This document shows, piece by piece, positions 8,041-16,265 of a stretch of 64,000 nt of DNA. The stretch's first letter is position 1; every line of letters starts with the position of its first letter. The notes under the pieces are model-generated. The model made no database searches and was not told the DNA's origin. It saw nothing but the letters and a program-made list of their open reading frames with translations. This DNA is from Aliarcobacter sp. (lineage in GTDB: Bacteria > Campylobacterota > Campylobacteria > Campylobacterales > Arcobacteraceae), in assembly GCA_028690445.1 (NCBI GenBank), contig JAQVBE010000006.1, forward strand, positions 1 through 64,000. The letters run 5' to 3'. A program made the position numbers and the translations under genes.

Positions 8041-8487
8041 ATGTCTGCTGATTTATCTTCAAGGTCAAACTCAAAGAGTTTGACCTTTGTTTTTTTTGGT
8101 TTTTTAGTCTCATTAATTGCAACTTTTGGAAGTCTTTTTTTCTCAGAAATTATGAATTTTATTCCATGTTCATTATGTTGGTATCAAAGAATATTTATTT
8201 ATTCTTTAGTGTTTATTTTTTTAATAAATCTACTATTTCCTGATGATAAAATATTCAAATATGCTTTTCCTTTAGTGATTATTGGTTGGAGTATTTCTGT
8301 TTATCATAATTTATTAATGTTTAAAATAATTCCAGAAGAATTATCTCCTTGCGTTCAAGGAATACCTTGTTCTGTTGATTATCTTAATTGGTTTGGGTTT
8401 ATTACAATTCCTTTGTTATCTTTTTTTGCTTATACTATCATTCTTGTTTTATTAATAATTTTAAAAAAGGAAATCAATGCAAAATAA
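8041..8487 (+). CDS. DsbB/BdbC-like disulfide bond formation protein
   Basis: The 148-residue inner-membrane protein has about four helices and both cysteine pairs of the family: CSLC (Cys43, Cys46) after the first helix and the periplasmic-loop pair Cys104/Cys110 in SPCVQGIPC. It is expected to reoxidise a periplasmic thiol oxidase, passing electrons to quinone. The partner is probably the DsbA-like protein encoded immediately downstream, whose start overlaps this gene by 11 bases. The ATG at 8041 has GGAGGAG ten bases upstream. A 12-bp terminator hairpin plus a T-tract occupies codons about 7-19, so expression should depend on read-through or on translation melting the hairpin. Confidence 0.82.
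   Translation: MSADLSSRSNSKSLTFVFFGFLVSLIATFGSLFFSEIMNFIPCSLCWYQRIFIYSLVFIFLINLLFPDDKIFKYAFPLVIIGWSISVYHNLLMFKIIPEELSPCVQGIPCSVDYLNWFGFITIPLLSFFAYTIILVLLIILKKEINAK
8061..8097 (+). terminator. Intrinsic terminator inside the 5' coding region of the dsbB-like gene
   Basis: The perfect 12-bp stem is AAGGTCAAACTC, loop AAA, GAGTTTGACCTT, followed by TGTTTTTTTT. It begins 26 bases after the stop codon of 7751-8035 and 20 bases after the start of the next gene. It should end most upstream transcripts, and it may act as an attenuator relieved by ribosomes starting at 8041. Confidence 0.75.
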
Positions 8488-9124
8488 AAAATTAGTAGTA
8501 ATATCTTTATTCGTTTTAGTTATTACATTTTTGGGATTAACATATTTTTATAAAAATAGTCAAAATAGTAAAGAAGCTTTAATAGTTTCTTCAAATAAAG
8601 TATCTTTAGTAAAAGAGCATTCTATGTCTTTTGGAGATAATAAAAGAAATATTGAAGTAGTTGAATTTTTAGACCCAGAGTGTGAATCTTGCGCTCTTTT
8701 TCATCCAATAATGAGAAGAGTGTATAAAGAACATTATTCAGATATAAAATTAGTTGTTAGATATTTAGCAAATCATAAAAATTCAAAATTTGCTGTAAAA
8801 ATTCTCGAAGCATCAAGAGAACAAAATAAATATGAAGAAGTTTTAAGTGTTATTTTTGAAAAACAACCACTTTGGGCGCAACATAATAATGAAAAACCAG
8901 AGTTATTATGGACATTTTTAGAACAAGTTGATGGTTTAAATATTGATAAACTAAAAGAAGATATGAAAAATTCAAAAATAGATGAAATTTTAGATATTGA
9001 TGCAAAAGATGCAAGTGCATTAAATGTAAAAGGAACACCTACAATTTTTGTTAATGACAAAAAGTTAGAAAGATTATCTGAAAAAGATTTATTTGATTTA
9101 GTTGAAGCTGAAGTTTATAAATAA
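8477..9124 (+). CDS. DsbA-like periplasmic thiol:disulfide oxidoreductase
   Basis: The 215-residue protein has an N-terminal membrane anchor or uncleaved signal (residues 5-24) and a thioredoxin-fold domain of the DsbA/DsbG/Thioredoxin_4 type. The active site is CESC (Cys69, Cys72) in FLDPECESCALFHP, and the cis-proline loop is GTPTIFVN near 187. Most likely it oxidises cysteines in exported proteins and is itself reoxidised by the DsbB-like protein from the overlapping upstream gene. The ATG lies inside the upstream gene with AAAAGGAAA before it. An isomerase or reductase role cannot be excluded from sequence. Confidence 0.8.
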   Translation: MQNKKLVVISLFVLVITFLGLTYFYKNSQNSKEALIVSSNKVSLVKEHSMSFGDNKRNIEVVEFLDPECESCALFHPIMRRVYKEHYSDIKLVVRYLANHKNSKFAVKILEASREQNKYEEVLSVIFEKQPLWAQHNNEKPELLWTFLEQVDGLNIDKLKEDMKNSKIDEILDIDAKDASALNVKGTPTIFVNDKKLERLSEKDLFDLVEAEVYK

Positions 9125-9136
9125 AAGGAAAATTTA

Positions 9137-9433
9137 ATGGATATTTTAATCGTACTTGTTTTAAGTGCATTTTTTACAGTAGTTTATATTTATTTTAGAA
9201 AAAATAAAACAGTATTTATAAAACCAAAAGCTGTAAAAAAAGATGAATTAATCCAAAATTATAGAGTTGAGCTTTTAGAAATTTTAGAAAAATATGAAGA
9301 TAATAAAGATTTACAATTTCAAGAAAGAATAAAATTTCTTAAACGGGTAAATTCTGAGTTATCAATGAATATCTTTTTTGAAAAAGAAGAAGCTAGAAAT
9401 TTAATACAAGAATTATCAAATTTAGGAAAATAA
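9137..9433 (+). CDS. Small single-span membrane protein
   Basis: The 98-residue protein has one N-terminal helix (about residues 2-20) and a charged, probably coiled cytoplasmic part rich in Lys and Glu. No family was recognised. It sits between the DsbA-like and TlpA-like genes, 12 bases after the former and sharing one base (TAATG) with the latter. It is therefore co-transcribed with the thiol-redox genes, though it contains no cysteine itself. The AAAGGAAAA ribosome site supports the start. Confidence 0.65.
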   Translation: MDILIVLVLSAFFTVVYIYFRKNKTVFIKPKAVKKDELIQNYRVELLEILEKYEDNKDLQFQERIKFLKRVNSELSMNIFFEKEEARNLIQELSNLGK

Positions 9434-10005
9434 TGAAAAAGAATTTTTTAATAGGTTTAATGTTTTTAGGATTTTTATTTAGTGGTTGTGATTCAAAATC
9501 ACCTATTGATAGTAGTGTCGTTGCAAAGAAATCATTACAAGATAATAAATATGAATTTGTTCCACAATCATTTAATTTAATCACAACAAGTGACAAAAGC
9601 ATAAGCTTTAAAAGTACAGATAATGGTTTAGATTTTGATGAATTTAAAGGAAAAAAAGCTGTAATGATAGATGTTTTTGCAACTTGGTGCCCTCCTTGTA
9701 TTGAGGAAATTCCTGTACTTAAAGAAATAAAAGAAAAATATAAAGATAATTTTGAAATTGTTTCTGTTTTATTTGAACAAGATAAAACAAAAGAAGAGAT
9801 ACTTGAATTTATTGCGAAACATGGAATAAATTATCCCATTACAATGGGTGAAGAAAACTTTAGATTAGCAAAAGAATTAGGTGATGTAAAAAAAGTTCCT
9901 GAAATGTTCTTATTTTCAAAAGATGGAAAATTTGTAAAAAAATTTGTAGGAAAAACTTCAAAAGAAGAGATAGAAAAATATATTAAAATTGCAATTGAAA
10001 ACTAA
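9433..10005 (+). CDS. TlpA/ResA-like lipoprotein thioredoxin
   Basis: The 190-residue protein has a lipoprotein signal (LFSGC, Cys19) and an AhpC/TSA-Redoxin type thioredoxin domain. Its active site is WCPPC (Cys86, Cys89) in FATWCPPCIEEIPVL, and the proline-containing loop is VKKVPEMFLF. TlpA/ResA proteins keep periplasmic cysteines reduced, for example in apocytochrome c before haem attachment. That fits the many c-type cytochromes encoded near 58-61 kb. It is the last gene of the redox cluster and its stop overlaps the end of the convergent HAD gene by 4 bases. Confidence 0.82.
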   Translation: MKKNFLIGLMFLGFLFSGCDSKSPIDSSVVAKKSLQDNKYEFVPQSFNLITTSDKSISFKSTDNGLDFDEFKGKKAVMIDVFATWCPPCIEEIPVLKEIKEKYKDNFEIVSVLFEQDKTKEEILEFIAKHGINYPITMGEENFRLAKELGDVKKVPEMFLFSKDGKFVKKFVGKTSKEEIEKYIKIAIEN

Positions 10006-10637
10006 TTTAATATAGTTTCCAATTGAGCTAAATTATCAATAAAATAACTAGCTTTTGAAAAATCTTGTGTTATTGTGAATTCATTTTTTACAATAACACA
10101 TTCAATTCCTGCTTTGTAAGCAGCTGTTAAACCTCTTGTTGAATCTTCAATTACAATAGTTTCTTCTTTATTAGCTTTAAAGAGTTCTAAACCTTTTAAG
10201 TAAGGTTCAGGATGTGGTTTTGCAAAATTATAATCTTCTTCACAAAGTACAAAATCCATATAATCAACAATTCCTAAGTTTTTATGAATTATTTCAAAGT
10301 CAACTCTTCTTGAAGTTGTTACTATTCCCATTTTATATCTTTTTGATAATTTTTCAAGTACTTCTTTTACTTGAGGTATTAAGATGTTTTCAGTTCTTAA
10401 AAAGTTTTGATAATATTTATTTCTTTGATTTTTGGCTGTTTCGATTTCTTTTTGAGAAAAACCTTTCTTAAAAGCTTTTTGCCAAATAGTTGTTCCCTCA
10501 CTCATAATTTTCATATACTCTTCAAACTCTAAAGAGATATTAAAATACTCTTGTAAAGCCATTATATTAGCTTTAAAATATAAAGGTTCTGTATGAACTA
10601 AAACACCATCATTATCAAATAAAATATATTTTTTCAT
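10002..10637 (-). CDS. HAD-superfamily phosphatase (beta-phosphoglucomutase-like subfamily)
   Basis: The 211-residue cytoplasmic protein shows all HAD motifs: FDNDGV with the catalytic Asp8 and Asp10, the motif II region VTTSRR, the motif III lysine in FAKPHPEPY, and motif IV VIEDSTRGLTAA. A helical cap lies between residues 15 and 80, as in class C1 phosphatases such as phosphoglycolate phosphatase or beta-phosphoglucomutase. Substrate cannot be inferred. The ATG follows AAGGAAAA. It is monocistronic, convergent with the TlpA-like gene. Confidence 0.75.
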   Translation of the reverse strand: MKKYILFDNDGVLVHTEPLYFKANIMALQEYFNISLEFEEYMKIMSEGTTIWQKAFKKGFSQKEIETAKNQRNKYYQNFLRTENILIPQVKEVLEKLSKRYKMGIVTTSRRVDFEIIHKNLGIVDYMDFVLCEEDYNFAKPHPEPYLKGLELFKANKEETIVIEDSTRGLTAAYKAGIECVIVKNEFTITQDFSKASYFIDNLAQLETILN

Positions 10638-10679
10638 TAAATTTTCCTTAGATTTAAATTTTGTAGATTATTAATTCAA

Positions 10680-10711
10680 TAAAAAAAGGGAAGCGTTATT
10701 AGCTTCCCTTT
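10680..10711 (-). terminator. Intrinsic terminator (minus strand)
   Basis: The stem AAAGGGAAGC/GCTTCCCTTT with a 7-base loop is followed, leftwards, by a run of U. It ends either the candidate small RNA or the long mla-like operon. Confidence 0.75.
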
Positions 10712-10800
10712 AGGTTTGTATATTTTAGGAGGAGAAATAAGTTAAATTAAATCTTAACATCGCAATTAAGTTATAATCAACCTGTAAAGCAATTATAATA
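10685..10800 (-). ncRNA. Candidate small RNA with CUCCUCC loop and intrinsic terminator
   Basis: Between the HAD and LOG genes the minus strand reads, in order: two possible -10 boxes (TATAAT within 10792-10800 and GATTATAAC at 10770-10778), about 60-90 bases without an open frame, the pyrimidine segment UUUCUCCUCCU (complement of about 10729-10739), and a hairpin GGGAAGC-loop-GCTTCCC (10688-10708) followed by seven U. The RNA would be roughly 75-105 nt. The CUCCUCC stretch is complementary to Shine-Dalgarno sequences, a feature of trans-acting regulatory RNAs. It could instead be the 3' untranslated end of the LOG operon. Confidence 0.4.
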
Positions 10801-10808
10801 TCTATGCA

Positions 10809-10834
10809 TTAACCTTTATTAAATAAAAGGTTAA
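10809..10834. repeat. Inverted repeat downstream of the LOG gene
   Basis: The 9-bp arms TTAACCTTT and AAAGGTTAA are separated by 8 bases, just past the LOG stop codon. They are not followed by a clear U-run on either strand. This could be a weak terminator or processing hairpin between the operon and the small-RNA candidate. Confidence 0.4.
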
Positions 10835-10861
10835 CAAAATATAAATATGATTAAAAAATTC

Positions 10862-11425
10862 TTATTTTATCCATTTATCTTTTGGAGCTTTATAGGTAGA
10901 TATTTTTTCTATTATTTCATCTATGTCATCAGAAACAATTAGCATATCAACATAATCTTTTTTGATAAATCCCTCTTTTTCACAATTTCTTAGAAACTCA
11001 ATCAAATAGTTGTAATAACCATTTATATTAAAAAAAGCACAAGGCTTTTTATGATAACCAATTTGAGCAGATGCTATAACATCAAAAATTTCTTCAAAAG
11101 TTCCATAACCTCCCGGAATTGCAATAAATGCATCTGAAAGTTCAGCCATTTTTTCTTTTCGTTGATTCATTGTATCAACTTTATAAATTTTTGTAATATT
11201 TGTATTTTCAAGCTCTTTTGAAACTAAATCATATGTTATTACACCTGTTACACTGTTATTTAATTTTAATGATTCGTTAGAAATAATTCCCATTAATCCT
11301 TGTACTGAACCACCATAAACTATTTTAAAATCTTTTTGCACTAATTTTTCAGCTAAAAGTTTTGTTGATTCTTCATAAATTTTATTATTTCCTAAAGAAG
11401 AACCACAATATATTGCTACATTCAT
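10862..11425 (-). CDS. LOG family (TIGR00730) nucleotide phosphoribohydrolase-like protein
   Basis: The 187-residue Rossmann-fold protein shows the LOG signature: MNQRKEKM at about 86-93 and PGGYGTFEE at 104-112. The family hydrolyses N6-modified or plain nucleoside 5'-monophosphates to release the base; bacterial members often act as AMP/CMP nucleosidases. The gene overlaps the end of the RND gene by 4 bases (ATGA), so it is co-translated with the mla-like operon. No link between the two activities is obvious. The physiological substrate is unknown. Confidence 0.8.
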   Translation of the reverse strand: MNVAIYCGSSLGNNKIYEESTKLLAEKLVQKDFKIVYGGSVQGLMGIISNESLKLNNSVTGVITYDLVSKELENTNITKIYKVDTMNQRKEKMAELSDAFIAIPGGYGTFEEIFDVIASAQIGYHKKPCAFFNINGYYNYLIEFLRNCEKEGFIKKDYVDMLIVSDDIDEIIEKISTYKAPKDKWIK

Positions 11426-13911
11426 TTTGTAATTTCCTTTAATTTTCCATATGGTTTTAACATTAATAATAATTTGGGTAAAAGTAATAAATCTGCTGCT
11501 AATACATTTATCATAATAATACCTGTTAATAATCCAAAATAAATAGTTGGAACTAAATTTGATAATATCAAAATAGAAAAACCAATCACAATTATTATAG
11601 TTGTATAATACATAGCATGTCCAATCCCATGATGTGATCTTCTCATTGCATTTACATAATCTTTATCTATTTTAAATTCCTCTTCAAATCTATGAATAAA
11701 GTGAATAGTATCATCAACAGCAATACCAATAGCAATAGCTGCAATTGTAATCGTCATAATATCTAAAGGGATATTTAGCCAACCCATAATTCCAAAAAGA
11801 AGAAAAATTGGAGTTACATTTGCAACTAATGCAATAAAAACTATTTTATATGATCTAAATAATATAAAAAACATAATAGATAAAATTAAAACAGATGCAC
11901 CAAGTGTTGATATTTGAGAATTAAATAAGGATTGAAGCATATTATTATATAAAACCATTAGGTTTGATAATCTATATGTTGTCTCTTTATTCTTTATAAT
12001 TTCTCTTAAATCAGTGTTGATTTTTGTTAATAAAATATTTCTTCTTAAATCTGGATTTGAATCTATAAGTCTCATTGTAATTCTAGCTTCATTTTTTTCA
12101 ATATTTATATAAGGAGAAAGTATCATATCTTTGTATTTAGGTGGTAATTGATTGTACAATAAGGCTAAAGTTATACCATCTAATCTTTCATTTTTATTTA
12201 AAATTTCACCAACTTTTAAAAGTGTAGCCAATGATTGAACTTTTCCAATTTCAGGAATAGATTCTAAATAATCATGGATAGCAATAATTGTATCCATTTT
12301 ATCTTGACTAAACCAATATTGTTTATCTTCATTTTTTTCAATAAATTCATTTTCAAAATCAACATATTCATCTTGCTTTTCATTTTTACTTGTAGCTACT
12401 TTTTCATCATCTTTGAATTTAATAATAATATCAAGAGGGCTTGTTCCTCCAAGATTTTCATCTATTACTTTCATTCCTTTATAAATTTCAGTTGATGATT
12501 TAAAATAATTAATAAAACTATTTTCAACAAAAAGTCTTGAACTTCCAGTTATTGAAAATATAATACTAAGAATAGTTGCAACTATTATTGTTTTTCCATA
12601 ATTTTCAACAATATATGAACATTTTTGTGTAAAAGAAAAGTTTGTATTTTCTTTTACAAATTCATCTTTTTTTCCAATAATTAATAAAATAATAGGAAAA
12701 ATAATAAATGATAAAACTAATGAAATAATAATACCAATACTCATCATAAGACCTAGATTTATAACAGGTTCAATATTTGACAAAATTAAAGAAGCAAATC
12801 CTACAACAGTTGTAATAATTGCAAAAAAACAAGGTATTAGTTTTGATAAAACAGTATTTATTACTAATTTATATTGACTTGCATTTTTATATCTTATATT
12901 TAATTCTCTATATCTTTCAATTAAATGTATAACAATTGACATAGTAATTATTAGCTGTAAAGCAATAAAATTTGAAGATATTACAGTAACTTCCCAACCA
13001 AATAATCCTAAAACGCCACCTGTTGAAATAATAGATATAAAACAAATCAAAAGAGGAATTACAACCCATCTTATTCGTCTAAAGATATACCATAAAATAA
13101 ATATAAATATTAAAATTAAACTAATACCATAAATAAGAAGGTCATTTTTAACAAAACTAATAGCATCACTTGCTATCATATTTACTCCACCTAGGAATAT
13201 TTTTCCATTAGTTTCGTGATTTTTTATGATACTTCTTATATTTTCTATATTTTTAGTATCATTTTTTCTTATTAAATCTCTATGATTTTTAAATTCAATA
13301 AGCGTTTTTTCTAATTCATATTTTTCTTTGTTAGTAATAGTTTTATCTTTTTCTTTTGTTGATAAAGCATTTCTTTTTTCTAAAAGTTCAAAATATTTTG
13401 TATCATTTTTTAGATTTAAAATTAACGCAGTTGTTTTGAAATCGGCACTTACTAAAGCATTTTTATATAAAGGAGATGTTAAAAACTCATTTTTTATAAG
13501 TTTTTTATCAAACTCTTTAGTTTCCATAGAATCAACACCTGCAACCAAATCAGAAATAGGTCTAATTGGAGATTGAAGTAGCGGAACTGTCAAAATAGAA
13601 TCAACAGCTTCAATATTTTCAACGCTTAAAAAATCTTTTGAAAGATTTCTTATAGTATCAAGACTTTGATTTGAAAGTAAATCTTCCTTTGGAGAAAAAG
13701 TTACAATTAAAAAGTTTGAATTGTTATATCTTTTATTAACTTCTCTAAAAAATTTTAAATCTTTGTCATCATCCAAAAGTAAAGTTTCAGCTGAAGCATC
13801 AACTTCTACTTTTGTAGAGTAATATGCAAGAATTGAGACAAATAAAGATAAAAGTAATAAAACAAAGATTGGATACTTTAAAATAAAAGTATCATATATT
13901 TTTTTCATCAT
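11422..13911 (-). CDS. RND/MMPL-family transporter of the MlaA-MlaC operon
   Basis: The 829-residue inner-membrane protein has two MMPL-type repeats, each with one helix, a large periplasmic loop and five more helices. The first loop is about residues 30-250 and the second about 460-650. The intramembrane stretch TMTIAAIAIGIAVDDTIHFIHRF is typical of the SSD/MMPL helix 4 region and retains acidic residues for proton coupling. HpnN-like members move lipids such as hopanoids; this one is encoded directly after mlaC (1-base overlap) and mlaA. A role in moving phospholipid between the membranes is the most economical reading. No mlaFEDB genes are present in this window. Direction and substrate are inference. 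Confidence 0.75.
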   Translation of the reverse strand: MMKKIYDTFILKYPIFVLLLLSLFVSILAYYSTKVEVDASAETLLLDDDKDLKFFREVNKRYNNSNFLIVTFSPKEDLLSNQSLDTIRNLSKDFLSVENIEAVDSILTVPLLQSPIRPISDLVAGVDSMETKEFDKKLIKNEFLTSPLYKNALVSADFKTTALILNLKNDTKYFELLEKRNALSTKEKDKTITNKEKYELEKTLIEFKNHRDLIRKNDTKNIENIRSIIKNHETNGKIFLGGVNMIASDAISFVKNDLLIYGISLILIFIFILWYIFRRIRWVVIPLLICFISIISTGGVLGLFGWEVTVISSNFIALQLIITMSIVIHLIERYRELNIRYKNASQYKLVINTVLSKLIPCFFAIITTVVGFASLILSNIEPVINLGLMMSIGIIISLVLSFIIFPIILLIIGKKDEFVKENTNFSFTQKCSYIVENYGKTIIVATILSIIFSITGSSRLFVENSFINYFKSSTEIYKGMKVIDENLGGTSPLDIIIKFKDDEKVATSKNEKQDEYVDFENEFIEKNEDKQYWFSQDKMDTIIAIHDYLESIPEIGKVQSLATLLKVGEILNKNERLDGITLALLYNQLPPKYKDMILSPYINIEKNEARITMRLIDSNPDLRRNILLTKINTDLREIIKNKETTYRLSNLMVLYNNMLQSLFNSQISTLGASVLILSIMFFILFRSYKIVFIALVANVTPIFLLFGIMGWLNIPLDIMTITIAAIAIGIAVDDTIHFIHRFEEEFKIDKDYVNAMRRSHHGIGHAMYYTTIIIVIGFSILILSNLVPTIYFGLLTGIIMINVLAADLLLLPKLLLMLKPYGKLKEITK

Positions 13912-14513
13912 TATTTTGTATTTGGTTTTTCAAGTAAAACTAACATTTCATCAAAAGTTTTCTCTTTTAATAAACCTGCAAATTGTTGTCTATATGTTTG
14001 AATAATACTAACTCCTACTAAATCAACATCATAAATCAACCATTGTTCATTATTGTCTTTTGATTTATTATAAAAGTTATAATTTATTTTATAAGTACCT
14101 TCTTTTCCTAAAAGTTCAGTTTCTAGTTGTAATCTTGCATTTTTATACGGATTTAAACCTATGATTTTCACTTTTTGGTCATTATATAACTCTAACTTTT
14201 CAATATATGAATTCTTTAATTTTGTTTCAAATATTTTTGTAAACTCTTTTTGTTTTTGCTCATTTAATGTATCCCAAGTCTCTTTTCCAAGAGCAATTCT
14301 TGCCATCAATTCATAATCAAAAACTTCATCAATTATTTTAATAATTTCTTCGCCTTTTTTATTTATAGGTAAACTTTTTTGTTCTAGGATACTTAAAACA
14401 TTATCAATCTTTTTTGTCATTATACCTTGTATTTCGTCTTGTTTTAGAGCATTTGCCGATGTAATAATAAAGCCAACTAATAATAAAATTTTAAATAAAT
14501 TTTTTAATTTCAT
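13911..14513 (-). CDS. mlaC: MlaC-like periplasmic phospholipid-binding protein
   Basis: The 200-residue protein has a signal peptide (to about ANA, residue 22) and the MlaC/Ttg2D fold. Recognisable motifs are DEVFDYELMARIALGKETWDTL, the middle EFTKIFETKLKNSYIEKL and the C-terminal WLIYDVDLVGVSIIQTYRQQF. MlaC ferries phospholipids across the periplasm between an outer-membrane MlaA and an inner-membrane transporter. Here the neighbouring transporter is an RND protein, not MlaFEDB. The gene starts 3 bases after mlaA and shares one base with the RND gene. Confidence 0.85.
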   Translation of the reverse strand: MKLKNLFKILLLVGFIITSANALKQDEIQGIMTKKIDNVLSILEQKSLPINKKGEEIIKIIDEVFDYELMARIALGKETWDTLNEQKQKEFTKIFETKLKNSYIEKLELYNDQKVKIIGLNPYKNARLQLETELLGKEGTYKINYNFYNKSKDNNEQWLIYDVDLVGVSIIQTYRQQFAGLLKEKTFDEMLVLLEKPNTK

Positions 14514-14516
14514 TTT

Positions 14517-15269
14517 TTATTCCTCAATCTGTTTTTTTCTTGCTTGTGTATAAATGTCTCTTAAAAATGGATATAAATCTAAAGCATCTTTTTTTAATGA
14601 TTCATATTGTCCAAGTTTTAAAGAAGTTGAATTAATTGCATTAAATGTTTGAATTGCCATTTGTTCTTTAAAAGTATTTGGAATTTTATATTGTATATCT
14701 TCATCTCCTGTTGTAGTTAGTGGGCTAACAAAAGCATCACCAGTAAGTCCAGCAATATCTCTTAAATTTGATGGTCCTAAAAATGGTAATACAACAGGGA
14801 ATCCTTCTCCCACTCCATAAAAACCTAAAGTTTGACCAAAGTCTTCTTTATGTGCATTCATATGAAGTTCATTGGTTGCTGAATCTAAAAACCCACCCAA
14901 TCCCCAAAGTGTATTAATTAAAAATCTACCTAATTCTTCAGCTGAATTTTGAAATTTTAGTTGTAATAAATTATTAGTAAACCTAACTGGAAACATAATA
15001 TTTTCAAAAAAATTATTAATTCCTATTCTGATTGGTTCAGGAGTTATATATGCATAACCTTTTGATATTGGATTTAAAATATAAATAAAAGTTTTATCAT
15101 TAAATGTAGTCATTATTCTATTATAACCACTTAGTGGATCAAATATTTCTTCTTTATTTGTTGAAAACTCAGAATCAAATTCGTTGTCAAAATCATTATT
15201 TGTGGTGTTATTATTCTCATTTGCAAAACTAAAAATTACTAGTAATATTATAAAAATAAGATTTTTCAA
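14517..15269 (-). CDS. mlaA: MlaA/VacJ-family outer-membrane lipid-asymmetry protein
   Basis: The 250-residue protein has a signal peptide ending near SFA (residue 16), an acidic Asn/Asp-rich linker, and the MlaA domain starting DPLSGYNRIMTTFND. Family blocks EDFGQTLGFYGVGEGFPVVLPFLGPSN and YPFLRDIYTQARK are present. MlaA sits in the outer membrane and removes misplaced phospholipid from its outer leaflet. Unlike E. coli MlaA there is no lipobox cysteine, so it would be anchored by its ring of helices or by a porin alone. It is the first gene of the operon. Confidence 0.85.
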   Translation of the reverse strand: MKNLIFIILLVIFSFANENNNTTNNDFDNEFDSEFSTNKEEIFDPLSGYNRIMTTFNDKTFIYILNPISKGYAYITPEPIRIGINNFFENIMFPVRFTNNLLQLKFQNSAEELGRFLINTLWGLGGFLDSATNELHMNAHKEDFGQTLGFYGVGEGFPVVLPFLGPSNLRDIAGLTGDAFVSPLTTTGDEDIQYKIPNTFKEQMAIQTFNAINSTSLKLGQYESLKKDALDLYPFLRDIYTQARKKQIEE

Positions 15270-15359
15270 ATTAGCCCTTTTTTTTAATAACCCGCATTAT
15301 ATTCTAAATATATAGAAACAATGATTAAGTGCTAATTATTAATCAATATGAAATTTTAT

Positions 15360-15624
15360 TGAAAAAATCTGAAAGACCAATTATTTCTACCTATCATTAA
15401 GGTTTCATCCTTAGTGAAGATGGTCAAGTTATTCAACTGGAAAAAGTATTTTAGTTTTAAGACCAAAAGAAGAATGTAATTTAACAAAAGATAGCTTAGT
15501 ATTACAATAATTAATTACTGGTAAATTAAATAGTAGTATTTATGGATTGGGTGATTCAAGAACAATTGAAGAGTATAAAAATTTTAGTGGTATAGATTAT
15601 TTTGATTATATAATTAGAAACTAA
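15360..15624 (+). pseudogene. Remnant of an unidentified gene
   Basis: The 398-bp gap after the mlaA promoter side contains plus-strand segments that read like protein but are interrupted: GFILSEDGQVIQLEKVF then stop, VLRPKEECNLTKDSLVLQ then stop, and LNSSIYGLGDSRTIEEYKNF through FDYIIRN to TAA at 15622-15624. The pieces lie in order, separated by stops or shifts, and there is no start codon with a ribosome site. I do not recognise the protein. Confidence 0.4.
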
Positions 15625-15636
15625 CTTGATTTTACA

Positions 15637-15660
15637 AGAGCCTATTAAAAAACAGGCTCT
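15637..15660 (-). terminator. Hairpin after the glycine-zipper lipoprotein gene
   Basis: The 7-bp arms AGAGCCT and AGGCTCT enclose a 10-base loop. It lies 8 bases past the stop of 15668-16153, with T/A-rich flanks but no clean U-run on the exit side. Confidence 0.5.
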
Positions 15661-15667
15661 AATAAAT

Positions 15668-16153
15668 TTAATTTACGCTTTTACCAGGTTTTTTCACATC
15701 AATATTTGTTACTGTACCATCTTCTCTTACTAAAAATTCCACTCTTGTTCCAGTAGGTAAATCATTTTTTATATATGTTTTATAAAGTCTTCCATTTTCT
15801 GATCTAATAGTTACTTCATAAGCTTCTACTTCATTGTTATTAGCCATTTTTCCACCTGCAAATCCTGCTAATGCTCCAACTCCAGCTCCTATTAATCCAC
15901 CAACAGCAGCATTCTTTCCACCTTTTGCACTTCCAATTAATGCACCACCTACAGCTCCAATTCCAGCACCTGTTAAAGTTGTATTCATCGAACCTTCATC
16001 AATTAATACTTTTTGCGAAGATTGAATTGTTCCTATTTCAAAAGCTTGTTTTACTGTTGCTCCTGAAGATGGATTAACACCTAATCCAGAATTTGTACAA
16101 CCAGTTAATAACAATGTAGCTGATAATAAAGAGATAGTTAATATTTTTTTCAT
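15668..16153 (-). CDS. Glycine-zipper outer-membrane lipoprotein (SlyB/Pcp-like)
   Basis: The 161-residue protein has a lipoprotein signal with LLTGC (Cys19). A glycine-zipper region (about 60-105: GAGIGAVGGALIGS, AAVGGLIGAGVGALAGFAGG) forms the 2TM domain found in SlyB/Pcp-type lipoproteins. A C-terminal beta domain ends VTNIDVKKPG. Such proteins sit in the outer membrane and stabilise it under stress; the exact role is unknown. The gene is monocistronic, with a GGAAAAAA site before the ATG. Confidence 0.75.
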   Translation of the reverse strand: MKKILTISLLSATLLLTGCTNSGLGVNPSSGATVKQAFEIGTIQSSQKVLIDEGSMNTTLTGAGIGAVGGALIGSAKGGKNAAVGGLIGAGVGALAGFAGGKMANNNEVEAYEVTIRSENGRLYKTYIKNDLPTGTRVEFLVREDGTVTNIDVKKPGKSVN

Positions 16154-16265
16154 TTTGATTTTTTCCTTTGTAGATTTTACATTTTTTTTGAAAACAGAAT
16201 TTTACATTAATTAGCTGATTTTTAATACATAATTGTTGAAAACTCTTTAAATTTGAAGAAGATGA

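Noticed and set aside
8773-9060. Antisense frames over the DsbA-like gene
   Set aside because: Low-complexity Leu/His/Phe translations typical of antisense to AT-rich coding DNA; no ribosome site.
15834-16077. Plus-strand proline/alanine-rich frames
   Set aside because: They mirror the glycine-zipper repeats of the lipoprotein on the other strand.
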